This document shows positions 8,659 through 17,386 of a stretch of 64,000 nucleotides of DNA, piece after piece. Position 1 is the first letter of the stretch. Each line of letters starts with the position of its first letter. The position numbers and the translations under genes were made by a program. Below the pieces are notes generated by a model. It saw only the letters and a program-made list of their open reading frames with translations, searched no databases and was not told the origin of the DNA. The DNA is taken from positions 186,001 through 250,000 of the forward strand of contig CANMKG010000004.1 in NCBI GenBank assembly GCA_947498505.1, in the 5' to 3' direction. This DNA is from an uncultured Maribacter sp. Its GTDB lineage: Bacteria > Bacteroidota > Bacteroidia > Flavobacteriales > Flavobacteriaceae.

Positions 8659-10029
8659 TTGCTTCAGCAATACACCAAAGAATTTTCGTATAACATAAAA
8701 CTATCAGTTCCTGTAATTATGGGTATGCTTGGGCATACTTTCGTGCAATTGGCAGACAACATAATGGTAGGGCAATTGGGTACCGCAGAATTGGCCGCGG
8801 TTTCTTTGGGAAACAGTTTTGTCTTTATAGCAATGTCACTCGGGATTGGGTTTTCTACCGCCATAACCCCACTAGTGGCTGAGGCAGATGGAGCGGGGAA
8901 TAAAAACAATGCTAAAAGTGCTCTTAAGCACGGATTGTTTTTATGTACTATTTTAGGTTTAGCTCTGTTTTGTGCAGTTTACTTGGCTAAGCCAATTATG
9001 TATTACATGAAACAACCAGAAGAGGTTGTTAAACTAGCAATGCCATATTTAAATTTAGTAGCTTTTTCATTAGTTCCCTTGGTTATTTTTCAGGCGTTTA
9101 AACAGTTTTCAGACGGGATGTCTCAAACCAAATATGCTATGTATGCTACTGTTTTGGGGAACGTAATTAATATAGTTTTAAATTATCTATTAATTTTTGG
9201 AACGTTTGGTTTTCCTAAAATGGGAATTGTAGGAGCTGCAATTGGAACACTTGTTTCTAGAGTCGTTATGATTGTTTTTATATGGTTTTTATTGAACCGT
9301 AATGAAAAACTTAAGGGGTATGTAACCAATTTTAATTTTAGGAAAATAGAGCAGGCAGTAATTAAAAAGTTAATTTCTTTAGGCTTTCCGTCTGCTTTAC
9401 AAATGTTTTTTGAGGTAGCTATTTTTACGGCGGCGATATGGTTAAGCGGAGTTCTGGGTAAAAATGCACAAGCTGCAAATCAAATCGCATTAAACTTAAG
9501 CAGCATGACCTTTATGTTTGGAATGGGACTTGGAGTTGCAGCTATGATAAGAGTAGGTAACCAAAAAGGACTTAAAAATTTTAAGGAACTTCGAAGAATT
9601 GGACAATCCATTTTTTTATTAACTTTTTTTCTAGAAATATTTTTTGCCATTTTGTTTTTATGGGGGAGAAATTGGTTTCCAACGTTATACTTAGATTTAG
9701 ATGACGCATTGAATATTTCTGATAATTCGGAAGTAATCATTTTAGCGGCGAAGCTTCTATTTGTGGCAGCGTTTTTTCAAATTTCTGATGGTATACAAGT
9801 TGTTGTTTTGGGGGCTTTGCGTGGGCTCCAAGATGTTAAAATTCCAACTTTTATCACTTTTGTTGCATATTGGCTAATAGGTTTTCCTGTAAGTTTCTAT
9901 TTAGGGCTGCATACAAGTTTGGGTAGTATGGGTATTTGGATAGGATTGTTAACAGGATTAACGGCTTCAGCAATTATGTTGTACATTAGATTTAATTATT
10001 TAACCAAAAAACTTATTTTGAGTTCATAG
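8659..10029 (+). CDS. MATE family efflux transporter
   Basis: A 456-residue inner-membrane antiporter of the MATE/NorM type that exports drugs or metabolites using Na+ or H+. Twelve hydrophobic segments in two pseudo-symmetric halves are visible. Landmarks are VIMGMLGHTFVQLADNIMVGQLG near the start and QALKQFSDG-type loops (FKQFSDGMSQTK near 145). The only acceptable start is TTG at 8659: the frame is closed by a stop at 8626 with no ATG between. A strong promoter lies just upstream. Confidence 0.93.
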   Translation: MLQQYTKEFSYNIKLSVPVIMGMLGHTFVQLADNIMVGQLGTAELAAVSLGNSFVFIAMSLGIGFSTAITPLVAEADGAGNKNNAKSALKHGLFLCTILGLALFCAVYLAKPIMYYMKQPEEVVKLAMPYLNLVAFSLVPLVIFQAFKQFSDGMSQTKYAMYATVLGNVINIVLNYLLIFGTFGFPKMGIVGAAIGTLVSRVVMIVFIWFLLNRNEKLKGYVTNFNFRKIEQAVIKKLISLGFPSALQMFFEVAIFTAAIWLSGVLGKNAQAANQIALNLSSMTFMFGMGLGVAAMIRVGNQKGLKNFKELRRIGQSIFLLTFFLEIFFAILFLWGRNWFPTLYLDLDDALNISDNSEVIILAAKLLFVAAFFQISDGIQVVVLGALRGLQDVKIPTFITFVAYWLIGFPVSFYLGLHTSLGSMGIWIGLLTGLTASAIMLYIRFNYLTKKLILSS

Positions 10030-10032
10030 ACT

Positions 10033-10260
10033 ATGGAATTTCCTAAATTTTTACTTGGAGATAATACCGATTATCCTACTGCAATATTTATAGTACATAC
10101 GCATTATCCAAGATTTATTATAAACCTTGAAAATGATGAGGTGGAGTGGTTTGAAGATTTTTCAAAAGAAGATGAAAAAGAACTTGAGACCGAAGCAGAA
10201 ACTTTAATTAAAGAAGCAACTGCTTTTTACGATAGAGAAGTAGCCAGATACGAAGAGTAA
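10033..10260 (+). CDS. small acidic conserved hypothetical protein
   Basis: A 75-residue acidic protein (MEFPKFLLGDNTDYP start) with no signal peptide and no membrane segment. It follows the MATE gene by 3 bases and precedes the PAP2 gene by 5, so it belongs to that operon. A compact beta-rich N-terminal half (AIFIVHTHYPRFIINL) and a helical glutamate-rich C-terminal half can be seen. I recognise no domain and suggest no function. Confidence 0.7.
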   Translation: MEFPKFLLGDNTDYPTAIFIVHTHYPRFIINLENDEVEWFEDFSKEDEKELETEAETLIKEATAFYDREVARYEE

Positions 10261-10265
10261 GCGTT

Positions 10266-10835
10266 ATGTTGGAGCATCTTATAGAACTTGATAAAACTCT
10301 TTTTTTATATTTAAACAATCTTGGAAATAGCAGCTGGGATGCTTTTTGGATGTTTATTACCAATAAATTTAGTTCCGTTCCACTATATGCTATTTTATTA
10401 TTTTTAGCATTTAGACAATTGGGGTTAAAAAAAACAGGTTTGTTATTAGTGTTTATAGCCCTTCTAATTCTAACAACGGACCAATTAGCTAATTTTTTTA
10501 AGTATGGAGTGCAGAGGTTACGCCCTTGTCACGATTTAGATGTAAACATGTTAATGCGTTTGGTAAAGTCGCATTGCGGGGGTAAATACGGTTATTTTTC
10601 TGCACATTCCGCAAATTCTTTCGCAATAGCTTTTTTCTTTACCTCACTGCTGCGAACCGGCTATAAATACGTAGGCGTAATTCTTTTTATTTGGGCGATT
10701 TTAGTTGCTTACAGTAGGGTTTATATTGGAGTGCATTTTCCGTTAGATATTGTATCAGGAGCGTTTATAGGACTATTTTTAAGTTGGTTGTATTTTAAGC
10801 TTTTTAATTTGGCGAGCCAAAGGTTAAAGTTGTAA
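10266..10835 (+). CDS. PAP2 family membrane phosphatase
   Basis: A 189-residue membrane protein with the three PAP2 signature blocks: K79xxxxxxR86P87, SAHS at 112-115, and SRVYIGVH-x3-D at 150-161 (catalytic His157). Around five to six membrane helices surround the active site. Bacterial PAP2 enzymes dephosphorylate phosphatidic acid, phosphatidylglycerol phosphate or undecaprenyl pyrophosphate; which one cannot be decided here. Last gene of the MATE operon. A hairpin at 10834-10859 ends transcription. Confidence 0.9.
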   Translation: MLEHLIELDKTLFLYLNNLGNSSWDAFWMFITNKFSSVPLYAILLFLAFRQLGLKKTGLLLVFIALLILTTDQLANFFKYGVQRLRPCHDLDVNMLMRLVKSHCGGKYGYFSAHSANSFAIAFFFTSLLRTGYKYVGVILFIWAILVAYSRVYIGVHFPLDIVSGAFIGLFLSWLYFKLFNLASQRLKL

Positions 10836-10859
10836 TAGTAGAAATTGTATTCTACTATT
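10834..10859. terminator. inverted repeat between convergent genes
   Basis: AATAGTAGAA and TTCTACTATT form a perfect 10-bp stem with a 6-base loop. It spans the PAP2 stop region and the stop codon of the oppositely oriented glycosyltransferase. It probably acts as a shared terminator, although T runs are weak. Confidence 0.5.
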
Positions 10860-11796
10860 GGGCAACCTTAATACTTTTAATTTTATAAGGTTTTTTTGTC
10901 TGCGATTCATAATAAGTACGCATCAAAAGTTCTAATACTATACCAATTGTAAAGCATTGAACCCCTCCAAAGACTAGCATTATTTCGTAGATAAAACTAA
11001 AATTTTCAGAAATTGTATTCCAAAAGAATAGTATTCTTAGAAGAATAGAAAACACACCAATAAAGCTCATAACGACTCCCATAATTCCAAAAAGATGAAT
11101 AGGTCTTCTAAAGAATTTTTGGATAAATAAAAGAAGAAGTATATCTGAGATTACCTTAAAAGTACGACCTAGCCCATACTTTGAACTTCCGGAGTTACGT
11201 GTGTGATGATTAACGGGGATTTGTTTTATTTGTGCTCCCTCAAAATGTGCCAAAAGTAAAATAAAACGATGCATTTCGCCATATAGTTTTAAGTCTTTGG
11301 CAGTACTTTTTGTAAATATTTTTAATGCACATCCATTATCCTTTATATCTACCTTGGTCACATACTTTATAAAGGTATTTGCAATTTTAGAAGGTATTTT
11401 TTTGAGAAATGCGTCTTTTCTGTTGACCCTTATACCAGTAACCACATCAAAATCATTATGCAATATATGTTTAAGCATCTTAGGAATGTCCGTAGGGTCA
11501 TTTTGCAAATCACCATCCATAGTAACTATATATTCCCCACTGGCATAATCTATCCCAGCCGCTAGTGCTAAACTTTGCCCATAGTTTTTTTTGAGACAAA
11601 TTAAATGAACTTTTTTATCATTTAATTCTTCAATGTTTTTTCGGGTTTTATCTGTAGAAAAATCATCAATAAAAACAATTTCATAGTGGTAGTCTCTTAG
11701 ACTAGTATGAATTTTTTCAACAAGTAACCTAACATTACCTTCTTCGTTATATACGGGAATAATTATGGATAATAATTCAGTAGTAATGCAATTCAT
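10855..11796 (-). CDS. family 2 glycosyltransferase, polyprenyl-phosphate type
   Basis: A 313-residue GT2 enzyme. The N-terminal GT-A domain carries IIPVYNEEGNV (9-19), FIDDFSTDKT (42-51) and MDGDLQNDP near 93, the nucleotide-sugar and metal site. Two C-terminal membrane helices (about 230-255 and 265-290) make it resemble DPM1/ArnC/GtrB proteins that load a sugar on polyprenyl phosphate at the inner membrane. The donor sugar is unknown. Monocistronic and convergent with the PAP2 gene. Confidence 0.88.
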   Translation of the reverse strand: MNCITTELLSIIIPVYNEEGNVRLLVEKIHTSLRDYHYEIVFIDDFSTDKTRKNIEELNDKKVHLICLKKNYGQSLALAAGIDYASGEYIVTMDGDLQNDPTDIPKMLKHILHNDFDVVTGIRVNRKDAFLKKIPSKIANTFIKYVTKVDIKDNGCALKIFTKSTAKDLKLYGEMHRFILLLAHFEGAQIKQIPVNHHTRNSGSSKYGLGRTFKVISDILLLLFIQKFFRRPIHLFGIMGVVMSFIGVFSILLRILFFWNTISENFSFIYEIMLVFGGVQCFTIGIVLELLMRTYYESQTKKPYKIKSIKVAQ

Positions 11797-11817
11797 AAAA
11801 ACGTAATGACACTAAAA

Positions 11818-12378
11818 TTACTTTTTCAGAGGTACGTTAACCGTGGTTTTATCCCAAGAAATAGTTAGCGATAGCTGATTAGAATCATCAAAATCAATTT
11901 TTAAATTTTCTTGTGGGGAACCTAAAGAGTGCGTAGGTACTTCAACAAAAAGAGCATCTTCTTCAGGCATTCGTGTAGTTTCCTTTCCTCCACTCATAAT
12001 AGTAACACCCCAATCTGGAATATTCTTGTTGAAATAAACAATCCAGCTGTCTTTATTTGGTTTTGTCCAAAGCGAATACGTACCAGCGGGTAGACTTTTA
12101 TCAGAAATAGCGAGTGTTGTTCCCGTGGTAAATGTTGTTGGTTCGTTAGCTCCAGTTCTCCAAACGTTATTATACGGGACTAGTTCACCAAATATTACAC
12201 GGTCCTTTTTAGAAGGGCTTGAATAGTTTACGGTTAAATCAAAACCATTTTGGGTATATGTTGAAGTTTTTTTAGGACTATGTTTTTTTGTTTGTTCTTT
12301 CATATAGGGTATTCCAACAAATACCATTAAAAGAATTAAAACCAACGCGGAAATACCTAACCATTTTAAAAACTTCAT
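11818..12378 (-). CDS. DUF2911 family protein, membrane-anchored
   Basis: A 186-residue protein with one N-terminal membrane segment (WLGISALVLILLMVFVGIPYM), exposing the remainder to the periplasm. The DUF2911 core is clear from RVIFGELVPYNNVWRTGANEPTTF (about 62-85), LPAGTYSLWTKP and NKNIPDWG. The family is frequent in Bacteroidota and has no assigned function. It sits downstream of galM with 26 bases between, so cotranscription is likely. Confidence 0.88.
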   Translation of the reverse strand: MKFLKWLGISALVLILLMVFVGIPYMKEQTKKHSPKKTSTYTQNGFDLTVNYSSPSKKDRVIFGELVPYNNVWRTGANEPTTFTTGTTLAISDKSLPAGTYSLWTKPNKDSWIVYFNKNIPDWGVTIMSGGKETTRMPEEDALFVEVPTHSLGSPQENLKIDFDDSNQLSLTISWDKTTVNVPLKK

Positions 12379-12404
12379 TTTATGAATTTTAAAGATTACA
12401 CTTC

Positions 12405-13313
12405 CTAAGGTACTAAATCAAATTTAAAAAGAGAGATGTTTTTGTAGGTTTCACCTGGTCTAACGGTGCTTAAAGGAAAATGCTCATGATTTGGAGCATC
12501 TGGGTAATTTTGAGTTTCAAAGCATATAGCAGGAAACCCAAGTGGTGTATAAACCACTAATGCGGGCTGATTGGTAAATACCTCCATAGAAATACCCGTT
12601 TTTTTTGAGTGCACGCTTGCTGCCTTTTCTTTACTTAAGTCAATAGAGAATGGTGTATCTAATCTGGTTGATCCTATTCGGCGCTGTTTTAAAAAATCAT
12701 ATTCGGTTCCTTGAACAGAAGAAAGTGCACCCGTTGGAAGCAAATTGTCATAAGTCTCTAGTTTTTCGGGGCAATTCATTTGCAATTCGTAGTCATCAAC
12801 AACAAGTTCGTCATCAAACTTAAAATAAGAGTGATTGGTTAAGTTAAGAACAGTAGCTCTATCCGTAGTTGCCTCGTGAGTAATATATAGATTGTTTTTA
12901 ACTAATTTATAAGTAACGGTAACTTTAATATTTCCAGGATAACCTTCCTCAAGGTGTTTGCTAAAACAAGATAATTTTACAAAAGGTTCTTCACCTTTAT
13001 GTACTTCTTCAATTTTCCAATATTTTCTACTTAAACAATCTTTGCCTCCGTGTAAATGAACACCATTTTCAGAGCTTAAATGAAATTGTTCCCGGTCTAT
13101 TTTAAACCCCGAATTAGAAATTCTTCCCGCATATCTACCTATGCAAGCTCCTAAATAATATGGATCGGTTAAATATTTATTTGGAAAGTTATATCCAACA
13201 ACAACATTAGTAGGGCTACCTTGTTTATCTTTTACTAGTAATTTTTGGATTATTGCGCCGTAATCTAAAACAATTAAGGTGATGTGTTTATTATTAATTG
13301 TAACTTGTTTCAA
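12405..13313 (-). CDS. galM: aldose 1-epimerase (galactose mutarotase)
   Basis: Interconverts alpha and beta anomers of aldoses. The 302-residue protein carries the galactose-mutarotase fold signatures HLHGG at 86-90, TNHSYF at 159-164 and FETQNYPDAPNH from 265. Catalytic residues are inferred as His88, His161 and Glu266. There is no signal peptide, so it is cytosolic, unlike many Bacteroidota mutarotases. Slightly shorter than the usual 340 residues. It is divergent from the ECF sigma gene. Confidence 0.92.
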   Translation of the reverse strand: MKQVTINNKHITLIVLDYGAIIQKLLVKDKQGSPTNVVVGYNFPNKYLTDPYYLGACIGRYAGRISNSGFKIDREQFHLSSENGVHLHGGKDCLSRKYWKIEEVHKGEEPFVKLSCFSKHLEEGYPGNIKVTVTYKLVKNNLYITHEATTDRATVLNLTNHSYFKFDDELVVDDYELQMNCPEKLETYDNLLPTGALSSVQGTEYDFLKQRRIGSTRLDTPFSIDLSKEKAASVHSKKTGISMEVFTNQPALVVYTPLGFPAICFETQNYPDAPNHEHFPLSTVRPGETYKNISLFKFDLVP

Positions 13314-13421
13314 GGTATTTGTTTTAAAATCGATATAAAAATAAGCGTTTTCTGCAACATCTAAATATTTATATCGTCCTTAAAATAGCATTGCAACCAA
13401 AACCAACAACGAAACTTAAAA

Positions 13422-13964
13422 ATGTTTCAACTAAGCTTAGTAGATCAGTGTAAAAAAAACAGTCGTAGGGCTCAACTGAAGCTTTACAAGCAATACTGTG
13501 ATGGAATGTTTTGTGTAGCAATGCGCTTTGTTAAAAATGAGGATGATGCGGAAGATATTTTACAAGAATCTTTTGTGAAAGCTTTCCAGAAAATCCATCA
13601 ATATCAAGGAGATGTAACGTTTGGAGCTTGGTTAAAACGTATTGTAATTAATAAGAGTATTGACCATTTAAAAGTGAAGCATCAAAATATGGTTAGGTTG
13701 GATGAAAGTTACTTGCAGCTGGTTGATGATGATGATTGGAGCGTTGATGAAGGAATTTCAATGGAAGTGATAAAAAAATGCATAGAAAAGCTTCCAGAAA
13801 AGTATAAATATGTAGTAATGATGTTTTTGGTAGAGGGCTATGATCATAGTGAAATAGCTCAGGTTTTGGAAATTTCAGAAACAGCATGTCGTACACGTCT
13901 TTTACGTGGTAAAGCATATTTAAAAGAAACATTAAAAGTTGATTGTTATGGCACAGGATCTTAG
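13422..13964 (+). CDS. ECF-type RNA polymerase sigma factor
   Basis: A 180-residue sigma-70 family regulator. Region 2 is RFVKNEDDAEDILQESFVKAF (about 30-50) with the GAWLKRIVINKSID stretch behind it. Region 4 covers about 120-170 with YDHSEIAQVLEISETACRTRLLRGK as its helix-turn-helix. It heads a three-gene operon; its stop overlaps the next ATG by 17 bases. The next product has one membrane segment, as expected for an anti-sigma factor, so envelope-signal control is likely. Confidence 0.92.
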   Translation: MFQLSLVDQCKKNSRRAQLKLYKQYCDGMFCVAMRFVKNEDDAEDILQESFVKAFQKIHQYQGDVTFGAWLKRIVINKSIDHLKVKHQNMVRLDESYLQLVDDDDWSVDEGISMEVIKKCIEKLPEKYKYVVMMFLVEGYDHSEIAQVLEISETACRTRLLRGKAYLKETLKVDCYGTGS

Positions 13965-14532
13965 AGAACGTTTTAAACAGGAACGAGAGGTTAAAATGTA
14001 CCGTATGAAAAAAGGACATGAAAATCGTTTTGTAAATAGGCTAGAAGTAGAGCTACCTTGCGAAAAGAAGCATAACTACTTATGGTTAAAAATTGCAGCA
14101 TGTATTGCTGTTGTAACTGGAATAGTTGTTTATAATTACAATAGTTCTTTTATGGATACACCACAGGTTACAACTGTTATTGATTTAAATAGAGCTGATT
14201 TAAAGGAAGAAATTTCGCTTGGAGACCTCTCTCCCGACTTAAAAAAAGTTGAGCATTATTATGTTGCTAACATAAATATGGCGCTTTCTAAGCTTCAAGT
14301 ATCTAAAGAGAATAAAGGATTAGTTGATAGTTTCATGAATCAATTAGCAGATTTAAATATGGAGTATGAGAGGTTGAATACTGAGTTAAACCAAATAGGC
14401 CCTAATGATCAAACTATAACAGCGCTTATTGAGAATTTGCAGTATCGTTTGCAATTGTTAAAACAGCTAAAAAAGAAATTAAACGAATTAAATTCATCAA
14501 GAAATGAACAAGATATTACCAATAGCATATAA
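13948..14532 (+). CDS. membrane-anchored hypothetical protein, possible anti-sigma factor
   Basis: 194 residues starting MAQDLRERFKQER. A TTG at 13939 would add three residues but the ATG is preferred. A basic N-terminal cytosolic part (about 1-46) is followed by one membrane segment (LWLKIAACIAVVTGIVVYNY) and a periplasmic part rich in leucine-spaced heptads that should form a coiled coil. It overlaps the sigma gene and its own 3' end overlaps the next gene by 29 bases. The topology fits an anti-sigma factor, though no zinc motif is present; the role is inferred. Confidence 0.75.
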   Translation: MAQDLRERFKQEREVKMYRMKKGHENRFVNRLEVELPCEKKHNYLWLKIAACIAVVTGIVVYNYNSSFMDTPQVTTVIDLNRADLKEEISLGDLSPDLKKVEHYYVANINMALSKLQVSKENKGLVDSFMNQLADLNMEYERLNTELNQIGPNDQTITALIENLQYRLQLLKQLKKKLNELNSSRNEQDITNSI

Positions 14533-15961
14533 ACAAGTAATCGTTGTTTTATGCGTACTTAGTTTCGGAGTCTATGGTCAGGAAGAAACTAAAACGTTAA
14601 CGGAGAATTTTAATGTAGCAGATGACGCTGTATTGGAAATCAATACAAGTCATGCCGATATCGAATTCGAAACATGGAATAAAAATGAAGTTTTAATTAC
14701 AGCGACAATTACTTTAGAAGGTGCCACTCCTGATGAAGCAAATGAATATTTTGGTCGAGAACCCATAGAGATTTATGGTAATAGTAAAAAAATTACAATA
14801 TCATCGGAATTACAAAATATTTCACTTTTTAATTTGGCTACTTTTGATGTTGATGATGTTCATATGGAAATTCCAGATATAATGGTTCTTCCAGAAATTT
14901 CTAATTTAGAAATAGAAGTTCCAGAGGTTGTTATGGAACCTTTATTGCTTGAAGTGCCAGAACCACCAGCTTATCCGCATCATGAATCATACGAGTTTGA
15001 TTATAAGGCCTATAAAAAGGATGGTGAGAAATATTTAAAAGAATGGCAAAAGAAGTTTGACGAGAGTTTTGACGATGAATATCATGAAAAAATGGAAAAA
15101 TGGTCAAAGCAAATGGAAGAGCGGCGAGAAGAAGCTGAAAAGAGAAGAGCAAAACGTGAAAAGGATCGAAAGCAAAGAATAGAAGAACTTGAAAATCGTG
15201 CTCAAAAAAGAGCCAAAGAATATGAAAAGCGTATTGAGGAGCGGGAAAAAGCTCGAGCTGAAAAAATAGAAAAGATTATTAGTATTAAAAGGAGTAGAAA
15301 CGGTGATAATAATTTTTATATGTCTTCAGGAGGAAAACATAGAAAGTTTAAGGTAAAGAAAACACTAAAAATTAAGTTGCCTAAATCTGCCAAGATTAAA
15401 ATGAATGTAAGACATGGTGAAGTAAAGTTGGCAGAGAATACCAAAAACATGAACGCAACATTAACGCATTCTAGATTATCAGCGGCTACTATTGATGGAG
15501 ATAATACTATAATTTCAGCTTCGTATACCCCCGTACACATTCAAAAATGGAATTACGGAAAGTTAAAGGCAAAATATTCGGACAATGTAACGTTGCAAGA
15601 AGTACTTAATATTAATTTAGTAGGAACTTCGTCAAATATTACAATTGATAAACTGTTGAAGAGTGCGCATATAGATAACCAATTTGGGGTTTTAGAAATA
15701 AAATCGGTTTCTGACGATTTTGAAAAGCTTACCCTAAATTTAAGGAATGCGGAGGTATCATGCGAAATGCCTGCTTCTGCTTTCAATTTCACTTATAAAG
15801 GAAGTTCAAGCTCAATCGATTATCCTGTTTGTTATGATATAACTGAAGAAATTCAAGACGAATGTTATACTGTTTACACGGGCTATAACAAACACGAAAA
15901 TGGTGCTAACTATTTAGTGATTAAGGCTGATTATAGTAAAGTTGCCTTACTGGCGAAATAG
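14504..15961 (+). CDS. secreted DUF4097-like protein with a central charged coiled coil
   Basis: 485 residues with a signal peptide (VVLCVLSFGVYGQ). The N-terminal part (about 28-110) and the C-terminal part (about 290-485) show short repetitive beta strands such as INTSHADIEFETWNK and KIKMNVRHGEVKLAENT, the DUF4097 pattern. Between them, about residues 165-270, lies an extreme Lys/Arg/Glu stretch (EKMEKWSKQMEERREEAEKR and onward) expected to be a long single helix or coiled coil. It is the last gene of the ECF sigma operon and probably the envelope-stress output or sensor. A perfect terminator follows. Confidence 0.8.
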   Translation: MNKILPIAYKQVIVVLCVLSFGVYGQEETKTLTENFNVADDAVLEINTSHADIEFETWNKNEVLITATITLEGATPDEANEYFGREPIEIYGNSKKITISSELQNISLFNLATFDVDDVHMEIPDIMVLPEISNLEIEVPEVVMEPLLLEVPEPPAYPHHESYEFDYKAYKKDGEKYLKEWQKKFDESFDDEYHEKMEKWSKQMEERREEAEKRRAKREKDRKQRIEELENRAQKRAKEYEKRIEEREKARAEKIEKIISIKRSRNGDNNFYMSSGGKHRKFKVKKTLKIKLPKSAKIKMNVRHGEVKLAENTKNMNATLTHSRLSAATIDGDNTIISASYTPVHIQKWNYGKLKAKYSDNVTLQEVLNINLVGTSSNITIDKLLKSAHIDNQFGVLEIKSVSDDFEKLTLNLRNAEVSCEMPASAFNFTYKGSSSSIDYPVCYDITEEIQDECYTVYTGYNKHENGANYLVIKADYSKVALLAK

Positions 15962-15998
15962 TTTTTACTCGAATTTATCAATAAAGAAAGTAAGTTAA

Positions 15999-16040
15999 AA
16001 TAGTAAAACAGCGAAAATATATTTTCGCCGTTTTACTATT
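15999..16040. terminator. strong bidirectional terminator
   Basis: Arms AATAGTAAAAC-A-GCGAAAAT and ATTTTCGC-C-GTTTTACTATT form a nearly perfect 20-bp stem with a two-base loop and one A/C mismatch. It lies between the convergent DUF4097-like and Gfo/Idh/MocA genes. Confidence 0.8.
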
Positions 16041-16051
16041 AAGATATTCGT

Positions 16052-17380
16052 TTACAGTTTAGGTTCCCAGCCCTGTTGATATTCTCTTTTCCAGCTTTTC
16101 ATAACCCTGTCGTTATTGGTTACTTTTCCGGTATTGGAGTCAACTTTTATGGTTTCTCCGGCATCTTGGGCCATATTCCCAAGGTGACATAGCATTGTTG
16201 ATATACTAGCATCATTGATATCGGAATGTAAGCTTTTATCCTTTCGAATGGCTTCGAAAAAATTGCCTACATGAGAAACGTCCAGTTGCCCATCTCCTCT
16301 TGTATTGGTAGTAGCACTTTCATTTTCCTCTTTCTCTGTTTTTATAAGTGTACCATCTAAGGCGTAAAGATTGTAGTCATTTCTACTTAAGGTAATAGAG
16401 CCCTTACTACCATAGATAGTGGCTCCTCTTCCTGGTCTTTTGGGTTTCATTATTCCACGACTATGCCCTGTCCATGTAATAAACTTATCGTTTTCAAATT
16501 TATAGGTTATTTGTTGGTTATCCACAAACTCCCAATCATCATCATAGGTATATTTTCCTCCAAAAGATGTTACACTTTCCGGTAAATTAACGCCTAAGGC
16601 CCATCTACAAATATCTATTTCGTGTGTTCCGTTATTATGGATTTCACCAGTTCCCCAATTTCTAAACCAATGCCAATTGTAGGGGTGTATATTATCTTTA
16701 TAAGCTTTTCTTGGTGCAGGTCCTTGCCATAAATCCCAATCTAAAGTTTTAGGGACATCTATTTTGTTACCAATACCAATGGAACCACGATTGTTGGAAT
16801 AGTAAGCCTCGCCTTTATAAACATCACCAATTATACCTTCATTTATTTCTTTTACGGCTAAGATTGATGTTTTAGCAGAACGTTGTTGATTCCCCATTTG
16901 AACTTTTTTGCCATATTTTTTTTGAGCAGCAACTAAAAGCTCATTTTCATGCGGGTTGTGACTGCAAGGTTTTTCTACATAAACATGCTTACCAGCTTGC
17001 ATTGCCATAATAGCCATTGGAGCGTGCCAATGCTCTGGAGTGGCAATGAAAACAGCATCCACATCTTTATCTTCTAGTACTTTTCGAAAATCTTTCTCCA
17101 CCTTTGGAACATATCCTATATTTTCTTGACACCAGATATTGTGTTCTTCGATAATGGTATCATCAACATCGCAATTGTAAAGTATTTTTGCGTTTTTATC
17201 CTTATGTATGGCGCGTATATGAGATTTTGCTCTGCTTCTTACTCCAATTACCGCACAATTGATAAAATCATTTGCACCAAGAATGTTACCATAACTCATT
17301 GAAGGTAAAACAAGACCTCCTAAGGTTAAAGCTGCAGAACTTGCGGTAGTTTTTTTTATAAAATTTCTTCTGGTAGTCAT
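16052..17380 (-). CDS. Gfo/Idh/MocA family oxidoreductase, Tat-exported
   Basis: A 442-residue NAD(P)-dependent sugar oxidoreductase with a twin-arginine signal (TTRRNFIKKTTASSAALTLGG), so it folds with cofactor and is exported. The Rossmann core contains CAVIGVRSRAKSHI near 42, FIATPEHWHAPMAIMAMQAGKHVYVEKPCSHN near 110-140 with the catalytic-lysine EKP motif, and the C-terminal alpha/beta domain with GTGEIHNNGTHEIDICRWALG. It is 6 bases downstream of a DUF1080 protein. Known pairs of this type oxidise and cleave glycosides through 3-keto intermediates. Confidence 0.9.
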   Translation of the reverse strand: MTTRRNFIKKTTASSAALTLGGLVLPSMSYGNILGANDFINCAVIGVRSRAKSHIRAIHKDKNAKILYNCDVDDTIIEEHNIWCQENIGYVPKVEKDFRKVLEDKDVDAVFIATPEHWHAPMAIMAMQAGKHVYVEKPCSHNPHENELLVAAQKKYGKKVQMGNQQRSAKTSILAVKEINEGIIGDVYKGEAYYSNNRGSIGIGNKIDVPKTLDWDLWQGPAPRKAYKDNIHPYNWHWFRNWGTGEIHNNGTHEIDICRWALGVNLPESVTSFGGKYTYDDDWEFVDNQQITYKFENDKFITWTGHSRGIMKPKRPGRGATIYGSKGSITLSRNDYNLYALDGTLIKTEKEENESATTNTRGDGQLDVSHVGNFFEAIRKDKSLHSDINDASISTMLCHLGNMAQDAGETIKVDSNTGKVTNNDRVMKSWKREYQQGWEPKL

Positions 17381-17386
17381 TGGCTG

